Shown: positions 24,381 to 50,186 of the stretch, one piece after another
Layout of the letters: each line of letters opens with the position of its first letter
Position numbering within the stretch: position 1 is the first letter of the stretch
From: Tubiluchus corallicola
Lineage: Eukaryota; Priapulida; Priapulimorpha; Priapulimorphida; Tubiluchidae
DNA length: 64,000 bases
Assembly (NCBI GenBank): GCA_030141605.1
Contig: JAQGDQ010000529.1
Location: forward strand, 51,578 to 115,577
Direction: 5' to 3'
Made by a program: the position numbers and the translations under genes
Notes under the pieces: model-generated
What the model saw: only the letters and a program-made list of their open reading frames with translations
What the model was told of the DNA's origin: nothing
Databases searched by the model: none

Positions 24381-24987
24381 ATAAAGATTGATGACATCAC
24401 TAGCACATTGTCACCCATGTAATGTGATTAATTTAGAGTTTGTTGGAATGCTTGTAAATCAAGAGTCTTATAAAATTCATCTAAATGCAAGCGTGCGAAT
24501 TTCGAATAATAGATTGTTTGAATTTCCGAGGAAAAATTATTTAAACAATCAAATATTTGACCTTGGGATATTTCCTTTCACGATCCTAAGCTGAGCTGGA
24601 GTGATAAGTTCATGTGCACCAATGCTTTTGCTTGGACAGAACTGTAGCTTTAACTACTGCACAGTCTGCACTATTAGCTTGCACGCATGCCTAAATACGC
24701 TTCTCGATTTTTGTTAACTGAATTTGTTTTTTGCATGTTTAAATTAATTGTTTCAAAATTTTCCTATATCAAACTCTTTGATGCCAAATAACAGCGGCTA
24801 AGTATGTACAGTAAACCAGAGTTCCCAGTGAATAAGCTGGATGCTAAGATGACAGTGCAATGATTTTCTGCATAAGGCTGCAAAAACTGCAGATTATTTT
24901 TATCAGGACAATGTTGACACATTACCGAGCTTTTTTGCCTGCCCAAACAAGCGGGTGGCATTCAGCATATGATCAATATATCATATA

Positions 24988-25587
24988 GCGTATTTTCCCA
25001 TGTATAAGAGACCCTTGTGTATAAGAGACCCCTTCAATTTTTAGGCAAAAATTCTGGAAAAAAAAGTTTTTTGGTAATGAATAACTTTATTCATCATAGA
25101 AATCATTAAATTCCTCATCACTCTCATGAAAAGAGAAAACGAGGAGATAATGCCTGTGTCACGATGCTTGTATTGCTTACAACCGCTTCATAGTCGAACG
25201 CGACACGCCTTGCTTAGGCTGACTCATCTCGTTGACCTCTGCCGACGTATCAATGACGTCGACGGGCATGCAGAGAGCTTATGCAGATGCGTTGTTTGGC
25301 TGCAGAACAATCGATTTCTCTCCAATACCAAAGAGACATTTAAAAAAATAATAACTTACCCGGTACATTAATTTTATCATTAGAATTTAGCCATGGAGAA
25401 GATTTATTGAAAGGAAACTATAATTATTCGAAATAAAACAGTTGTAGAGCACTTATTTCTTTAAAATCATTAGTGTCACAATTTACGCATCTTATTGAAA
25501 AGACTTACTCCCATGTATAAGAGACCCCCTATTTTTAAAGTGAAAATTCTGAGCAAAAAAGGGTCTCTTATACGCGGGAAAATACGG
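24988..25587. mobile_element. MITE with CGTATTTTCCC termini
   Basis: The left end reads GCGTATTTTCCCATGTATAA and the reverse complement of the right end CCGTATTTTCCCGCGTATAA. Both are followed by subterminal AGAGACCC motifs, and TA lies outside each end. At 600 bp without a transposase it is a non-autonomous DNA transposon with a TA target. Confidence 0.8.
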
Positions 25588-25600
25588 TAATTGACTAGTA

Positions 25601-25701
25601 CAGTCAGACTTCGATACAACATACCTTTTATAACACCAACCTCACTTAATGCCCAAATTTTTTTGCAGTTCCAAAATAGGAGGTGTAAAGAGGTTTGACT
25701 G
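25601..25701. mobile_element. short pogo-like MITE fragment
   Basis: The ends read CAGTCAGACTTCGATACAAC and (reverse complement) CAGTCAAACCTCTTTACACC, with TA at the left. At about 100 bp it is a strongly reduced copy. Its interior (CCAAAATAGGAGGTGT) resembles part of the dispersed repeat at 32363. Confidence 0.55.
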
Positions 25702-25928
25702 TCATTCAAATTTTAAAAATGTTTTAAAAAGCTTCGATTATTCATGCACATCAGCAATTCAGTGGTGGTCAAATTTATTCCATAGCAAGGTATTCAGCAA
25801 AACAGCGCTTTTTGTTGTACTGAGCCGTGAGTATCAAGCCAAATATTTCATTTAATTTATGGAGCTGTCAAATCTTCCACTTGACAAAACTGGTCTGCTC
25901 ACATTTTCTGCAGCATAGACCTTACGCT

Positions 25929-26207
25929 CAGTGGCGGATTATGATTTTATGGGCCTTAGGCTTGAGCTTGGAACGGGCCTTTTAAATGTTGCTACACTGC
26001 TGAGCTGACGTGTTTTTGTGGAACTCTCGTCGTTTGTAAGTTTGTTTAATTTTGTGAGTTTTTGCCCACCGATTGTGATAAAAATTATATCTTCTTGATC
26101 CTTGAGTTGTGGACTAGGACTATATAAACACGATTACAGCGATTATTTTGCCGGGCCCCTTTTGATCCCGGGCCTTAGGCTTCAGCCTATAGGGCTATCC
26201 GCTACAG
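25929..26207. mobile_element. hAT-like MITE with CAGTGGCGGAT end
   Basis: The left end is CAGTGGCGGATTATG; the reverse complement of the right end is CTGTAGCGGATAGCC. The subtermini hold GGGCCTTAGGCTT in both arms. The flanks CTTACGCT and TTTACGCT match at 7 of 8 bases, as expected for a hAT target duplication. 279 bp, non-autonomous. Confidence 0.7.
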
Positions 26208-26359
26208 TTTACGCTTAACGAACCTGACTACCAGACTTTGATCTACAAACATTTACTGATGACAACTCCTCTAATCACCTTTGGTAAGATCACAAAAGCC
26301 TGTCTCTTTCATTATACTTAAGTTTACGCTTATCTCTTTCGAATGCTAGAACTGTCATT

Positions 26360-26605
26360 ATTTTAACAATAATAATAATAATTTCGTTTAGGACATAGTT
26401 CAGGGATAACACATTAAATAACTCAGTACTTATCTCCAAGGTGGACTCGATTATTACCCGCATGTTATTTTGATAAAAGGTCGAAGAAAGAACTAGTGGT
26501 ACAAATTTTTAAGTCTTTGGTATGATTCGGTGGGGTGTTGAACCCGCGACCTCTCGGGCAGGAAGTCAGCACTGTCATCAAGCTATGCTGCCCGGTACAG
26601 GTTTA
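26360..26605 (-). mobile_element. tRNA-derived SINE, copy 1
   Basis: Read on the minus strand from 26605, the head contains an A-box-like TAGCTTGATGACAG and a B box GGTTCAACACC with spacing typical of a tRNA. A body containing CATACCAAAGACTT follows, and an (ATT)n tail near 26365-26380. The copy at 47283 shares the CACACCAAAGACTT motif and the same tail. Confidence 0.6.
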
Positions 26606-27137
26606 ACCCACTCTTTATGCTGCACCCCTTCTTGCTGCTGCTCTAACAAGCTGTAAAGGTGAGAAACTTGCTCCTCAAACAATTCTCACAAATCTGTGAC
26701 TTTCTGGAAAATGGTTGGCATTGGCAGAAGCGAGCGAAAGGTGGAACTTCACTCTGGTCTTCTCTCTACAATCCTAAGTGGCATATCTTTCCCAGGCATT
26801 TCGGAAAAAGCTTTAACTACCGAACAACACAGAGTTATTTGTGCACGGATTTGCGTCAACTTTCAGATATGAAGTACTACAATGACAGATCATTTTTGTG
26901 CTAAATTTTGGTTTCCTAACTGCTGTAAAAGTCGTCTGATCGTTGTAGATATAGTCTGGAATGTGAAGCATTACATTACTCTATTACTGATTTGCGTCAG
27001 CTTTGGTATACAAAGTACTACTATAACAGGGCATTTTTGTGCCAAATTTTAGTTTTCTAACTGTCATAAAAGTCAACAGATTGATACAGATCTTGTCAAA
27101 TAAGTGGATAAAATAGCTACGTAAAAAGCTACACTGT

Positions 27138-40891
<13,754 letters not shown>

Positions 40892-41389
40892 CTTGAGACT
40901 GTGTGCAAGAATCTCCCCTGGTGGATCTTCACTACACTGTTGCTACATTTTCAACAGAATCTTTAACATGCTACCAACCACAGCATCTAAAGCTAAAAAT
41001 ATAATCCTAATTTAATTAGTGCATCTGCAAGTACAAAATTTATTTAATTACAATGACCATACTAGGTTACAAGTGGTCACCAAAATAAGCTATGTCACTA
41101 TATTCACCAGTAACTGCATAGAAGTGTCTTGTAATTGCAGACCTTATGAATAATATAAGATAACAAGTTCACAGTATTCAATAAACAGTGCTGTTATTAC
41201 AAAAGTGGCTTGACCTTTTAGACAGATTATATTACGTATGAAGAATGAGTTTTTCCAGTTAGAATAGGTCTTGATCATCAAATCCCTAGAAATAAATCCA
41301 AAGTGAACGAATGGGCTAAACAATAATGTGAAAATGTAAATTTATTAAAAATCTGACATAGAGTAACTAATAATATAACTATTACTGTA

Positions 41390-42056
41390 GGGTGGCTGAA
41401 CGAAAATTGTAGAGTGCGCCACCATAGCCGCAAGCGTGCTCATTTGATAGTGCTATGAGTACATAGTTAATTAAAAAAAACCAGATTTAAAATAATTAGT
41501 TTGTTTTGAAATGGCGGTCAGTTAAAGTTCAAAAAAAACGCTCGAGTTTTGGGAGTAAGAAAAAATGACTAAGTCCGGTTTGAGCAAAAAGTTAAAAATT
41601 GTACTTTTAGCATTATTTATAACTAAAAATTCCAAATACAGGTTTTAGTATGTTAGTGTCATTAAATGGAGTGCATTGCACGAGAAATAATCATATCAAG
41701 TCATATGGCAACATAGTATTCGTTTTTCCAGCATCCAAAATTCATCCAAATGATGTTTTACCTTAACAGGTGTGAAAATGGACCTTTTAGTTTTACGAAA
41801 GTGTGCTAAGTTGTCAACTTGAGTATAAGAGATGCCAAGTCAGCTGATAGTTAATTGTTAATATGACTTTTGGTAGCTCAGTGTACATAGAACAAATATT
41901 CATAAACACTTTGCACCTTCAGATTTATGCTAGGGAAAATTTTTACAGGAAAAACCGGGAAAACGGCATTTTCGTGAGTATTACCAAATTTACAATATGA
42001 AAACTATGCGTTTTAGAAAGTGGGATTTAGTTTTATTTAGCGCGCATCAGCCACCC
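41390..42056. mobile_element. MITE with GGGTGGCTGA termini
   Basis: 667 bp bounded by GGGTGGCTGAACGA and TCAGCCACCC, with TA directly outside each end. The inverted repeat is short (10-12 bp) and there is no transposase. It lies upstream of the Ig-receptor start. Confidence 0.6.
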
Positions 42057-42219
42057 TACTATTAGTATGCTAACTATAGTAATAATTAGTATAAGTATCA
42101 TAACTTGTGTAATACAAGAGTAAGCTTTTCTGACATGAATTTTCAAGCAAAATATGCTAGATTTACCTATTCATACTAAATTTGTTGCCTTACCGTTTCT
42201 TACTTAGTGAAGTACTACT

Positions 42220-42390
42220 GTTATCCGTACAGCATAATCACAACTCACTTGTGTCATGGCCACTGGAGCCTAGGTGAAATACCTTGAACTGAACGATATG
42301 GTAAGACAGTTATCCGTACAGCATAAATCGCACCTCAGGTGTGTTATAGCCATCTGGAGCTAACATGAAATACTCTAAACTTACTGAACG
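42220..42390. repeat. diverged tandem duplication, about 84 bp
   Basis: Two copies of a segment beginning GTTATCCGTACAGCATAA and ending near ACTGAACGATA, with about 80% identity by eye. No gene is seen. Confidence 0.6.
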
Positions 42391-42837
42391 ATAATACGGA
42401 CTGAATGTTTGTTTTAAATTATGAAATGATAATTCTCAAAGTGAATATGAAAAACTTGCCGAACTCGAAAAGCAGATGAATAATAACTTGGCTACAATTT
42501 GTAATCTGGCGTCTGCGCAAAATTCAAGCATCTTTTCATTTAGGGATGGAGTGCAAACCATAGTTAAAATCAGAGAAAAATTATTGTCCGCTGTTAAACT
42601 AAGGCCGACTTGATAGTGTTAGCAGTGAGATATTGTGTATAACAAAATTTTATCACAATCATGTTTCAGTCTTCAGGCAATCAATTTACTCGAGATTGCA
42701 GGTTGTGAGGAGACGCACAGGGCTTTAATTGATTATGATTTGTTACAATAATTAAGTGAATATAGAAGTGAAAGGCTGTTGAAACCTTCTAGGTTTACCT
42801 TTCCTTACCTTTATGTTGCTTTGGCAAAGTTGATCTT

Positions 42838-44560
42838 CTAGCCAAATTGTGCATATATGTTCGTATCCGTATCCTCAAAGGAGGCGTTGTATTTGCCGAC
42901 CATCTCTTTCCCAGCTGATTGCTTGTCCAATTTTCTCTTAAATACATCTACACTTGGTGCACATATCACATCATTGGGTAAACTATTCCGTGCTTCTGCA
43001 ATTCGGTATGAAAAATGATCAAATCCTATGCACTTTCTTGATCTGAACTTATATAGCTTTAGTGAATGGCGTCTGGTGATCAATCTGGCCACCTGCGATC
43101 TCAAATTCAACTGCAGGCTTACAGCTTTACCATATATTTGTTCTAGCTGATCTACATATTTGACCATCGATGGGTGCCTAACGAGGACTTTGTACAGACA
43201 GTATGAACTTACTATGGGTCAAACTAATAAAAGCTCCAGTTATTATCCCCACCATCTTCTTAGCTTTGCATATCGTTGTACTGGGTGTAATGTTCAAAAG
43301 TGAGCAATCTATCAAAAGTAATTCCAACATCTTTTTCTGACTCAACCCAGGGTATCTGGGAAATGATTTCATCTCTAACCAGCATTTAATCGGAAGCTGG
43401 ATTACTTTCTTTCCTAGATTAATCGCCTTACATTTGCCAGGATGAAAAGCTAACAACCAATCTTTACTCCATGTAGTCATACTATGAAGATCTTCTTGAA
43501 TGCTTTTTCCTATCCTGCTGTAATTCAGTTATATTGAACAGTTTTCTGTCATCCTCAAACAGAAAGATTTCAGACACTACTTCTTCTGGAAGGTAATTGT
43601 AGATAAAAAATAATATTGGACCAAGGATGATGATCTGTGGAATTCCACTATCTACATTTCGCCAACTTGAGCTACATCCCTGTACAATGACCTTTTGCTT
43701 CCTATTGCTCAAAAAGTCTGCTATCCACAAAACTTTACATTTCTGAATCCCATATGCTCTCAAATTACACAATAACCTATTGTTTGCTCCATCCATGTTT
43801 GCTCCACAATCCAGTGCTTCAGTCCACATCTCCCTTCCTTGTAAGAGCTATAGGCCTGATGATCATCCTGGCAAAAACCCATATTGCTTATTACTAATAA
43901 AATTGTTTATCAGCAGATACTACGGAATGTGGCCCCTTAAGAACTTCTCCATGACCTTACAAACAACACTTCTTAGGGATACAGGACAATAGTTAATTAT
44001 CATTTTTCTATTACCCTTTTTATATATCGCAGATACTTTGGCGTCTTTCCATTTTTGTGGTTAAACTCCTGCAACAAGCTAGCGATTAAAAATCCTAGTT
44101 AAGGGCGCTTTAATTTCATCTGTTAATTCTCTTAACAACCGTGGGTGCATGCCATCTAGCCCTTCTGGTTTTGATATATTTAGCTTTTTCAACTTTTACC
44201 ATTTCCTTCTTAATTTCTAATTGTTGCATTCCATAAAATGACCTCCTTTTAAAATTTGGTATCCGAAGGCTAGAGTCCTCTAGCACAAACACACTTGCAA
44301 AATAATCAAATAGGATTTGTTTCACTGCTATAGTTAGAAGCTCAGACGTAGTATCTTTCGGCACTTTATGAAGCTCACCAATTCCTTCTTTTATTTTGTA
44401 CTTAGATTTAATATACTTTTAAACTGCCTTAGGATTTTTTTCGACACTTGAGCAATATTTTCTTCAAACTGAGCTTACTGGTTCCTTATTTCTTTAATTA
44501 CTTGATTCCTAACTTGGTTGTACTCCCTTCTGCGGTCCTCCGTATGCATCATACCTGTTT
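42838..44560 (-). mobile_element. degenerate CR1-type LINE reverse transcriptase
   Basis: Read on the minus strand, pieces in order resemble a CR1-type RT: FDYFASVFVLEDSSL, a ...YRPVSL-like stretch near 43970-44000, the core GIPQIIILGPILFFIYNYLP (usual GxPQGSxLGPxLFxIYxNDLP), FLFEDDRK at the catalytic box (usual FADD, Ala replaced), and the C-terminal FSYRIAEARNSLPNDVI with DVFKRKLDK and a stop. Several frameshifts and stops separate the pieces and the 5' end is missing. An old, inactive copy. Confidence 0.82.
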
Positions 44561-46500
44561 ATACAAGATTGTCTATGCTACAGAAGAATTGTGACAGTTG
44601 GGGACCTGAATGAAAGCTGCGAGGATGAATAATATTTAAATAAATGCAGTGTTTGCGAACCCTTGCAAATGTTTTTGTTTGCCCACACCAGTGGACAGGG
44701 GAATGAGTAATCACACACTAAAATTGAAGACTTGATGGGTTCTCTAATTTTATGCTAATTCAGCTACGTATCTCAACTATCGGTATTATTTGTCTATCAC
44801 GCGCTACTTTTGTGTCACGAGCTCTGTGCGACTAAGCTGACATGATTTGAATTAAGCTTCCCAAAACGCCTGTTGGGACTAAAGAGTGCTCGTATTGCTT
44901 ATGCTGTAAACTTTGTTTGTGATTCATTGGGTGACGATGTAGATGATTTGCACAAGTTTATATTAATTTTACCTTTTTATGTTATTTTTATATTTTAAGA
45001 AAAGAACCCGAAATTTACAAAGTTTGGACTGATAACTTTACCAATTGTGATCGTGGTGTTATTAAAGTTAGTTTTAGAGAATTTAGTTTAAATGGTTTAA
45101 GCTATCACGGTATAAATGATGTATTATGTACTACTACTAGAACTATTCGAGGAGTAAGTGTCTTTTGTGTGAAGTACTTAGGAACAGAAATCACAGTAAA
45201 TTTAATGTTGGTAAGTAAAACCTAATATGGCCTTGACTTGTTTTCATTTCAATTAATCGAGGATATCTTAAAAATTATATTTATAACAAACTGTAAAATC
45301 TATTATTAATAATAATATTAACAAAAAATGTGTAACGTCACTAGCAGGAAACACCAAAACTGCACAGATTTAGGCAAAATAAACTATTTTATTGAAAAAC
45401 AGTAAAGAAGTTTCATAGCAACAGACCATGAGCTAGAGGTGGTAATGTTAAAGCTGGCTTACAACAGGCAAGCCCAGATTGGGTGGAGGCTAACAGTAAA
45501 GTAGTAGTGCCTATATCACAAGTTGGCATAATTGAAGCTATAGTGCTCTTACAAATGGTACCATGACTTGTCTGATTAATTGCTCTTGCTGCAGTGTTAT
45601 AGTAACTTTGAGTAACTAGACACCATTGCCAGTATCAATTATTATTTTAATATCTAATGTTGAGTAACTGAGTTAATAATGTTCGAAAGGTCAAGTAGCT
45701 GTACTTAAAGAAACTTGTGAAATAACATTTCACAAGTGTTTATAAGTTAGAAAGTTCTGTCAAATAGCTCCATTGAAGTGACGTACAGTCTGTACAAGCA
45801 ACGCAGATACGTTTTAATTTCCAGAAATAATAACTAAGTACTGTAATACCACCGCTTCACGAATAAACAAACAGTTTAGGGCTTATGTGGAAAAGATTGT
45901 TGTATACAGTTGCAAAAGTGCAGTTAGCAAACCTTATGTCAGGTGTTTCACAGTGTGTATTGTATCATGTTATGTATCGTATCGTGACCTAGGTGTATAT
46001 ATTTGCTATATTTATGATTAAATTTGTTTACTTTTTGCTTGCTTTTCATTCAATAGCTGCATTTATAAATTGACTGCATTGCTTGCTTTTCATTCAATAG
46101 CTGCATTTATAAATTGACTGCATTGCTTGCTTTTCGTGTTAATTTGTCACATTATGATTACTGATTGCTTTTCTTCATTTAAATACTTACTGCACAAATT
46201 CTTTTATTGTTGTATTCAATTATTTTTTTTGTTGTGCATTCATTATTTAACTACATCTTCGTTCATTTGCTGCATTTTAGTTCACTCGCTGCATTTATGA
46301 TTTAACCAGATTGCTTGCTTTTTTTGTTGTTGCATTCATGACTTGTTCAGTTGTTGTTTTAATTTTTAACTGCATTATTTGCTTGCTTTTTTCCCATTGG
46401 TATGATTATAATATAGCTGCCTTGCATTTTGTTTATTTGCTACACTTAAGACCTAACCACGTATTATTCACTTAACCATGTGGTCTGCCGTGCTTTACAA
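44561..46500. other. no gene recognised
   Basis: AT-rich sequence with a local direct duplication near 46040-46125 (GCTTTTCATTCAATAGCTGC twice). No splice-bounded coding segment could be supported. Confidence 0.4.
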
Positions 46501-46655
46501 TATTCCTAAGTTATATAGGGGTGGCTGACTCGATGACCTCCTGGTCTTTCGCCACCCCATCTCTACATACTTTACACAATTTGTTGTATTTGTGCTATAA
46601 ATATTATATTAGAGATGATTAAAACCTTTGAATTGAATTGAATTGAATTTGAATT
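46500..46655. mobile_element. retroelement 3' end with hairpin and (TTGAA)n tail
   Basis: A hairpin (GGGTGGCTGACTCGATGACC paired with GGTCTTTCGCCACCC) precedes an AT-rich stretch and the tail TTGAATTGAATTGAATTGAA. Short 5-bp tails after a hairpin are typical of L2/CR1-type LINEs and the SINEs they mobilise. It lies about 70 bp upstream of the ORAI start exon. Confidence 0.5.
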
Positions 46656-46719
46656 GTGTATCGTTACAGCCCTAACATTATATCACGACAGTAGAAAACA
46701 TTTATTCTTATGTTACAGC

Positions 46720-46857
46720 ATGAAAATGAAGGTGGGAAAAACGGCAGGCATATCAATTAACTCTAATGAGGCTCTGTCATGGAGACGATTACATCTGAGT
46801 CGATCAAAGCTTCGTGCATCGCACAGCACTTCAGCTCTTTTGTCTGGATTTGCTTTA
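46720..46857 (+). CDS. ORAI: ORAI exon 1: N-terminus and first part of TM1
   Basis: Encodes residues 1-46, [20 protein letters not shown] through LLSGFAL. The donor is gtgagt. The ATG at 46720 is the first in frame after the acceptor-like cag; 46726 is an alternative start. Confidence 0.88.
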
Positions 46858-48862
46858 GTGAGTACATTACTATTTTTGCTACTGCTGTGTTTATGGTTTC
46901 TGGTCATAATGCTTTCTGTTTAGGCAGAGCACCTTCTTTGGAGAGTTTAGGAGCATTGATTTGTTCAGGCAAAAAGGGTGTCATCGATTTTTACTGTTTC
47001 TTATTGCTTTCTTGTGTTTGTTCGTCACGTAAGTGATCTGGAAGATATAAAAACATATACAACTAGCTGTGTGCTATGTCTTGTATCATATGTATAGACA
47101 ACTATAATTTAATCAAAATATCATTTACATTTCGTGTTGCGTATTTATTTTGCCTCATGATTCTCTTATGTTCAATACTCGACCACATGTGTTTCATTCG
47201 TCAGATTCATTGTCCTTGCTTACCTTGTCAAAGGCAGATGTATGCATCCATGATCCACATGAAGCTAGCGCTGCTAGTTACATGACCAGACCATATATTC
47301 TAGTGGTAACGCATTCGCTTCGAGTCTGGGAGGTTGTGTGTTCAGTACTGTGGTTGGATCACACCAAAGACTTTGAGAACGGTACATGCTGTTGTGTGTG
47401 GTATTTAGGGTAGAAGTGGGGTAACAGTAGTTTCCGTGAAATGTGGTTTAGAGTTATTATTTGCTGTCAGTAAAAAGCTATTTGTCCAAAAGACGACCTT
47501 AAACAAAGATTATTATTATTACTGCTGGACACCACTGCTGGTTCAGTGTCTCATCTTACAGGATTTTCCTTTTGGTTGTCTACACGGGCACCAATAATAA
47601 GTTGCAGCCTTGTTGATTTGCAGATATTTTAATCTCTGTTTTCTACTTTGATTCACCAGATTACTGATTACCTGTAATCCTTCCTTTTCATCAATTTACT
47701 TTGGGCTCATAGCTGTGGTTGCATAGAAAAATCGTCCATAAGTCGGCTTTTCTAGTTATTCACATATCCTGAATTTGGCTTATCCTTCTGTATTCATTTA
47801 ACATTTCTGTATTCCGTAACATTTGTTGGTTACGTTTTCCGTTTACTAGAATTTTGTTCCGTTAACAGTTAATGTGTTTTTTTGCGTTATGTGCTTTCAG
47901 TTAACTCACATTTTACTTCAGTTATTCTTTTCTGATAAGACTCTTTTTCAGTAATCATCTTCTCCTTTAGAGTGTGCCTCATTTTATCCAAAGTCTTTGA
48001 CAGTTTCGTTGAAATAATGAGGTGGATGCTGGGCTTACCACCAACATTAAATTTTTTTGACGCTAAATTGCTGAATGCAGGATTTCTTTTTTCACTTGGC
48101 GAAATTTCAATTTTTGGTGAAACAAATGTCTATATTTGCATAAACAAGTATGTAATACACCTCATTATAATGACAAACTTGCTTAATGCCATCTTTTTTT
48201 CAGTCCGAAGGTACGTGGTATAAAGTGGTTTGGTTGTACTGTTTATTTAAAGGTTTAAGAAGCAAAATGTGCTAATTTTTTTGTTTTGCTCGCACAATAT
48301 CAGCTTTCTTCTTACGTTTCAGATTGCTATGATAGAACTGAATTTTGAAGTCGGTCCAAACGATACGATACCACATGGACTTTTCATTGCTTTTGGCGTG
48401 TGCACAACTCTAGTGGTTGTTGTTCACTTGATGGCCTTGCTCATCAGTACGTGCATCCTACCGCACATTGAAGCCGTTTCTCATTTGGGCACGAGTGGTG
48501 CGGGCGAATCGCCGCACGAAAAGTTTCGCGTCTATATAGAACTATCGTGGGGATTCTCAACGGGTCTGGGAATCTTCCTATTCTTGGCGGAGCTGGGGCT
48601 TGTTGCTTGGATACGTTTCCATAACCTCTATGACGGAAGTGATGAGGTGGCTATTGCTTGCACGGTGATATTGATACCGACACTAGTGGCATTCGTAGGG
48701 TTCGCACTGTTTTTTTATCGTAAACTGGCACTCTATCATATAGAACGATTGAAACGTCAGATGAGTACGTTGGATCTTGAAGCTCAAGATTTTCAAGCTT
48801 GTGGTATGGATGCTTGTAATACACAAAGGCTGAGCATAGGCAACGGCCTGCAAGATATCTGA
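46720..48862 (+). CDS. ORAI: ORAI store-operated calcium channel, two exons, 225 aa
   Basis: Exons 46720-46857 and 48323-48862 join in phase 0 across a 1465-bp intron. ORAI forms the plasma-membrane Ca2+ pore opened by STIM after ER store depletion. Four helices fit: TM1 ~33-54, TM2 ~66-92, TM3 ~119-142, TM4 ~155-178. Family signatures are [28 protein letters not shown]+[23 protein letters not shown] and [15 protein letters not shown]. The pore Glu is E51 (human ORAI1 E106), with W21 (W76), H81 (H134), E136 (E190) and P165 (P245) all kept. Human R91 is Ser here (S36). The first extracellular loop is two residues longer. The N-terminus is short, with no proline/arginine-rich region. The C-terminal helix ([15 protein letters not shown]) matches the STIM-binding coiled-coil position. 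An acceptor-like ttatgttacag just before the ATG suggests a 5' UTR intron. Confidence 0.95.
47283..47520 (+). mobile_element. tRNA-derived SINE, copy 2
   Basis: The head has CTAGTGGTAACGCATTCGCT (A box) and GTGTTCAGTACTG (B box). A body with ATCACACCAAAGACTT, shared with the copy at 26360-26605, follows, and an ATTATTATTATTACT tail. It is inserted in the ORAI intron in the sense direction. Confidence 0.65.
48323..48862 (+). CDS. ORAI: ORAI exon 2: rest of TM1 to C-terminus
   Basis: Encodes residues 47-225 and the stop. Acceptor ttcttacgtttcag. It starts [10 protein letters not shown] with the selectivity-filter Glu as its fifth residue. Confidence 0.95.
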   Translation: MAMIELNFEVGPNDTIPHGLFIAFGVCTTLVVVVHLMALLISTCILPHIEAVSHLGTSGAGESPHEKFRVYIELSWGFSTGLGIFLFLAELGLVAWIRFHNLYDGSDEVAIACTVILIPTLVAFVGFALFFYRKLALYHIERLKRQMSTLDLEAQDFQACGMDACNTQRLSIGNGLQDI

Positions 48863-50178
48863 AAGAAATGTTTTATCGTGCCATCATTGTGACACTATAG
48901 TGGACCAATTGCAGTATGTGATATATATAGACATGTGTCTCAAATCACAGTGTATAAATGCAGTTTTCATATGTATGAGAAAGAGCAAGGGTGCTTACTT
49001 TCCTAAGTTAAACGATATCAAGCTTGGTCACAAATGGATGGGCAACACTACTTGGAAAGTTGCATCTGGTCTTTTTCTTGTGCTATACTGTCTTTGACTA
49101 TTGTATTGCTATTTTGTATTTCTGGGCCTTAACTCTATCAGGACCCCACCATTAAAATATGGATCTTATAAGACCTATGATTCTTCTGCTACTGTATCAG
49201 CACAGACATAACTAAATGATAATAAATTAGGTACTGCTCTATTCAGGAGAATCTCGGCTATCCAATTATGCTATTTGTAAGTGATTTAATTGGATAAAAT
49301 AAAGAAAAACGGCCTCTTCTTGCATCCAACTTAACCTATTCAGTAGCTTAGTCTGGTGTACACTTGCGTGATCGTACACACTAATTTATTGTTCGCCTGC
49401 TTGCTACAGCCTAAGCTGTGCATTGTTCTGCTGCTATTCCTGAAAAAACCAACCCAAGCCAAGGACAAATTAAGGTAGTTTCATCTTAACAGGAATTGCT
49501 CCTTAAAAGAGTAGACTTGGTTCAGGTCAAGGTGTACCAGAGTGTTGTGTCTGGATAGTTGAAATTTTCTGCATTAGCTGATTTCATACAAGTGATACTG
49601 TACATTGTTACAGTGCAAATGCTGTATTTGCTGAAAGCTTTTTTCAATTCTGTCGTTAAAAATCAATTTTTAGTTTGTCTAAGGTAAGCAAATGCATTTT
49701 CTTATCCATTGTGTGAGGAATAGAAACCTACAAAAATTATCAAACATGGCATAATAACTGCTTAGTGAGAGCAGTTTTTCATGCACCCATGCAAAATGCT
49801 GCAAACGTTATGGTCCTGAAGGAGTTAAGCAAGGCTGGAGTTTGAGTGGGTTTGATAGGTTAATATAATTTACCTCATTAAAGGAGCATTTACCGCATAT
49901 GTCTGTACATGGCCAGTTCAATAACTCGTCTTGGAAGATCACCTTTGACAAGTCTCTTATTATCTTAATATAGCTTGCGGAAAGCTGCGCTGTATGCATA
50001 AAGGACTGTCAGCTTAAAAGAAATAACACAAGCTAAGACTGCCTAATTTAACTATTTATTTTATGATTTAAATGCTGTTAGTTTTGTGGTATACAGGGCA
50101 CAGCCACAGACAATAGCAACACTCTTTCTTTCTTGCTTTTTGACAAAATCTGGTTCACAATTGTATTTGTACGGTACA
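48863..50178. other. ORAI 3' UTR and intergenic sequence
   Basis: Follows the ORAI stop. AATAAA-like signals occur near 49222 and 49299. No further gene or repeat is recognised up to the hAT MITE. Confidence 0.45.
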
Positions 50179-50186
50179 TTCTAGCT

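Larger units (their letters stand above)
9672..24581. repeat. higher-order tandem repeat, four units of 3.1-3.8 kb
   Basis: Four head-to-tail units begin near 9672, 12766, 16136 and 19802. Each has, in order: a ~400-bp leader, a 75-bp minisatellite array, a ~700-bp AT-rich spacer, a segment holding an acidic open frame, a block bounded by GTGGCGGG inverted termini, then (units 1-3) a foldback element and a conserved ~220-bp tail. Spacing grows mainly because the inner array lengthens. Units 2 and 3 are nearly identical; units 1 and 4 carry most differences, as expected at the edges of an array homogenised by unequal exchange. Unit 4 is split by a LINE. Confidence 0.95.
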
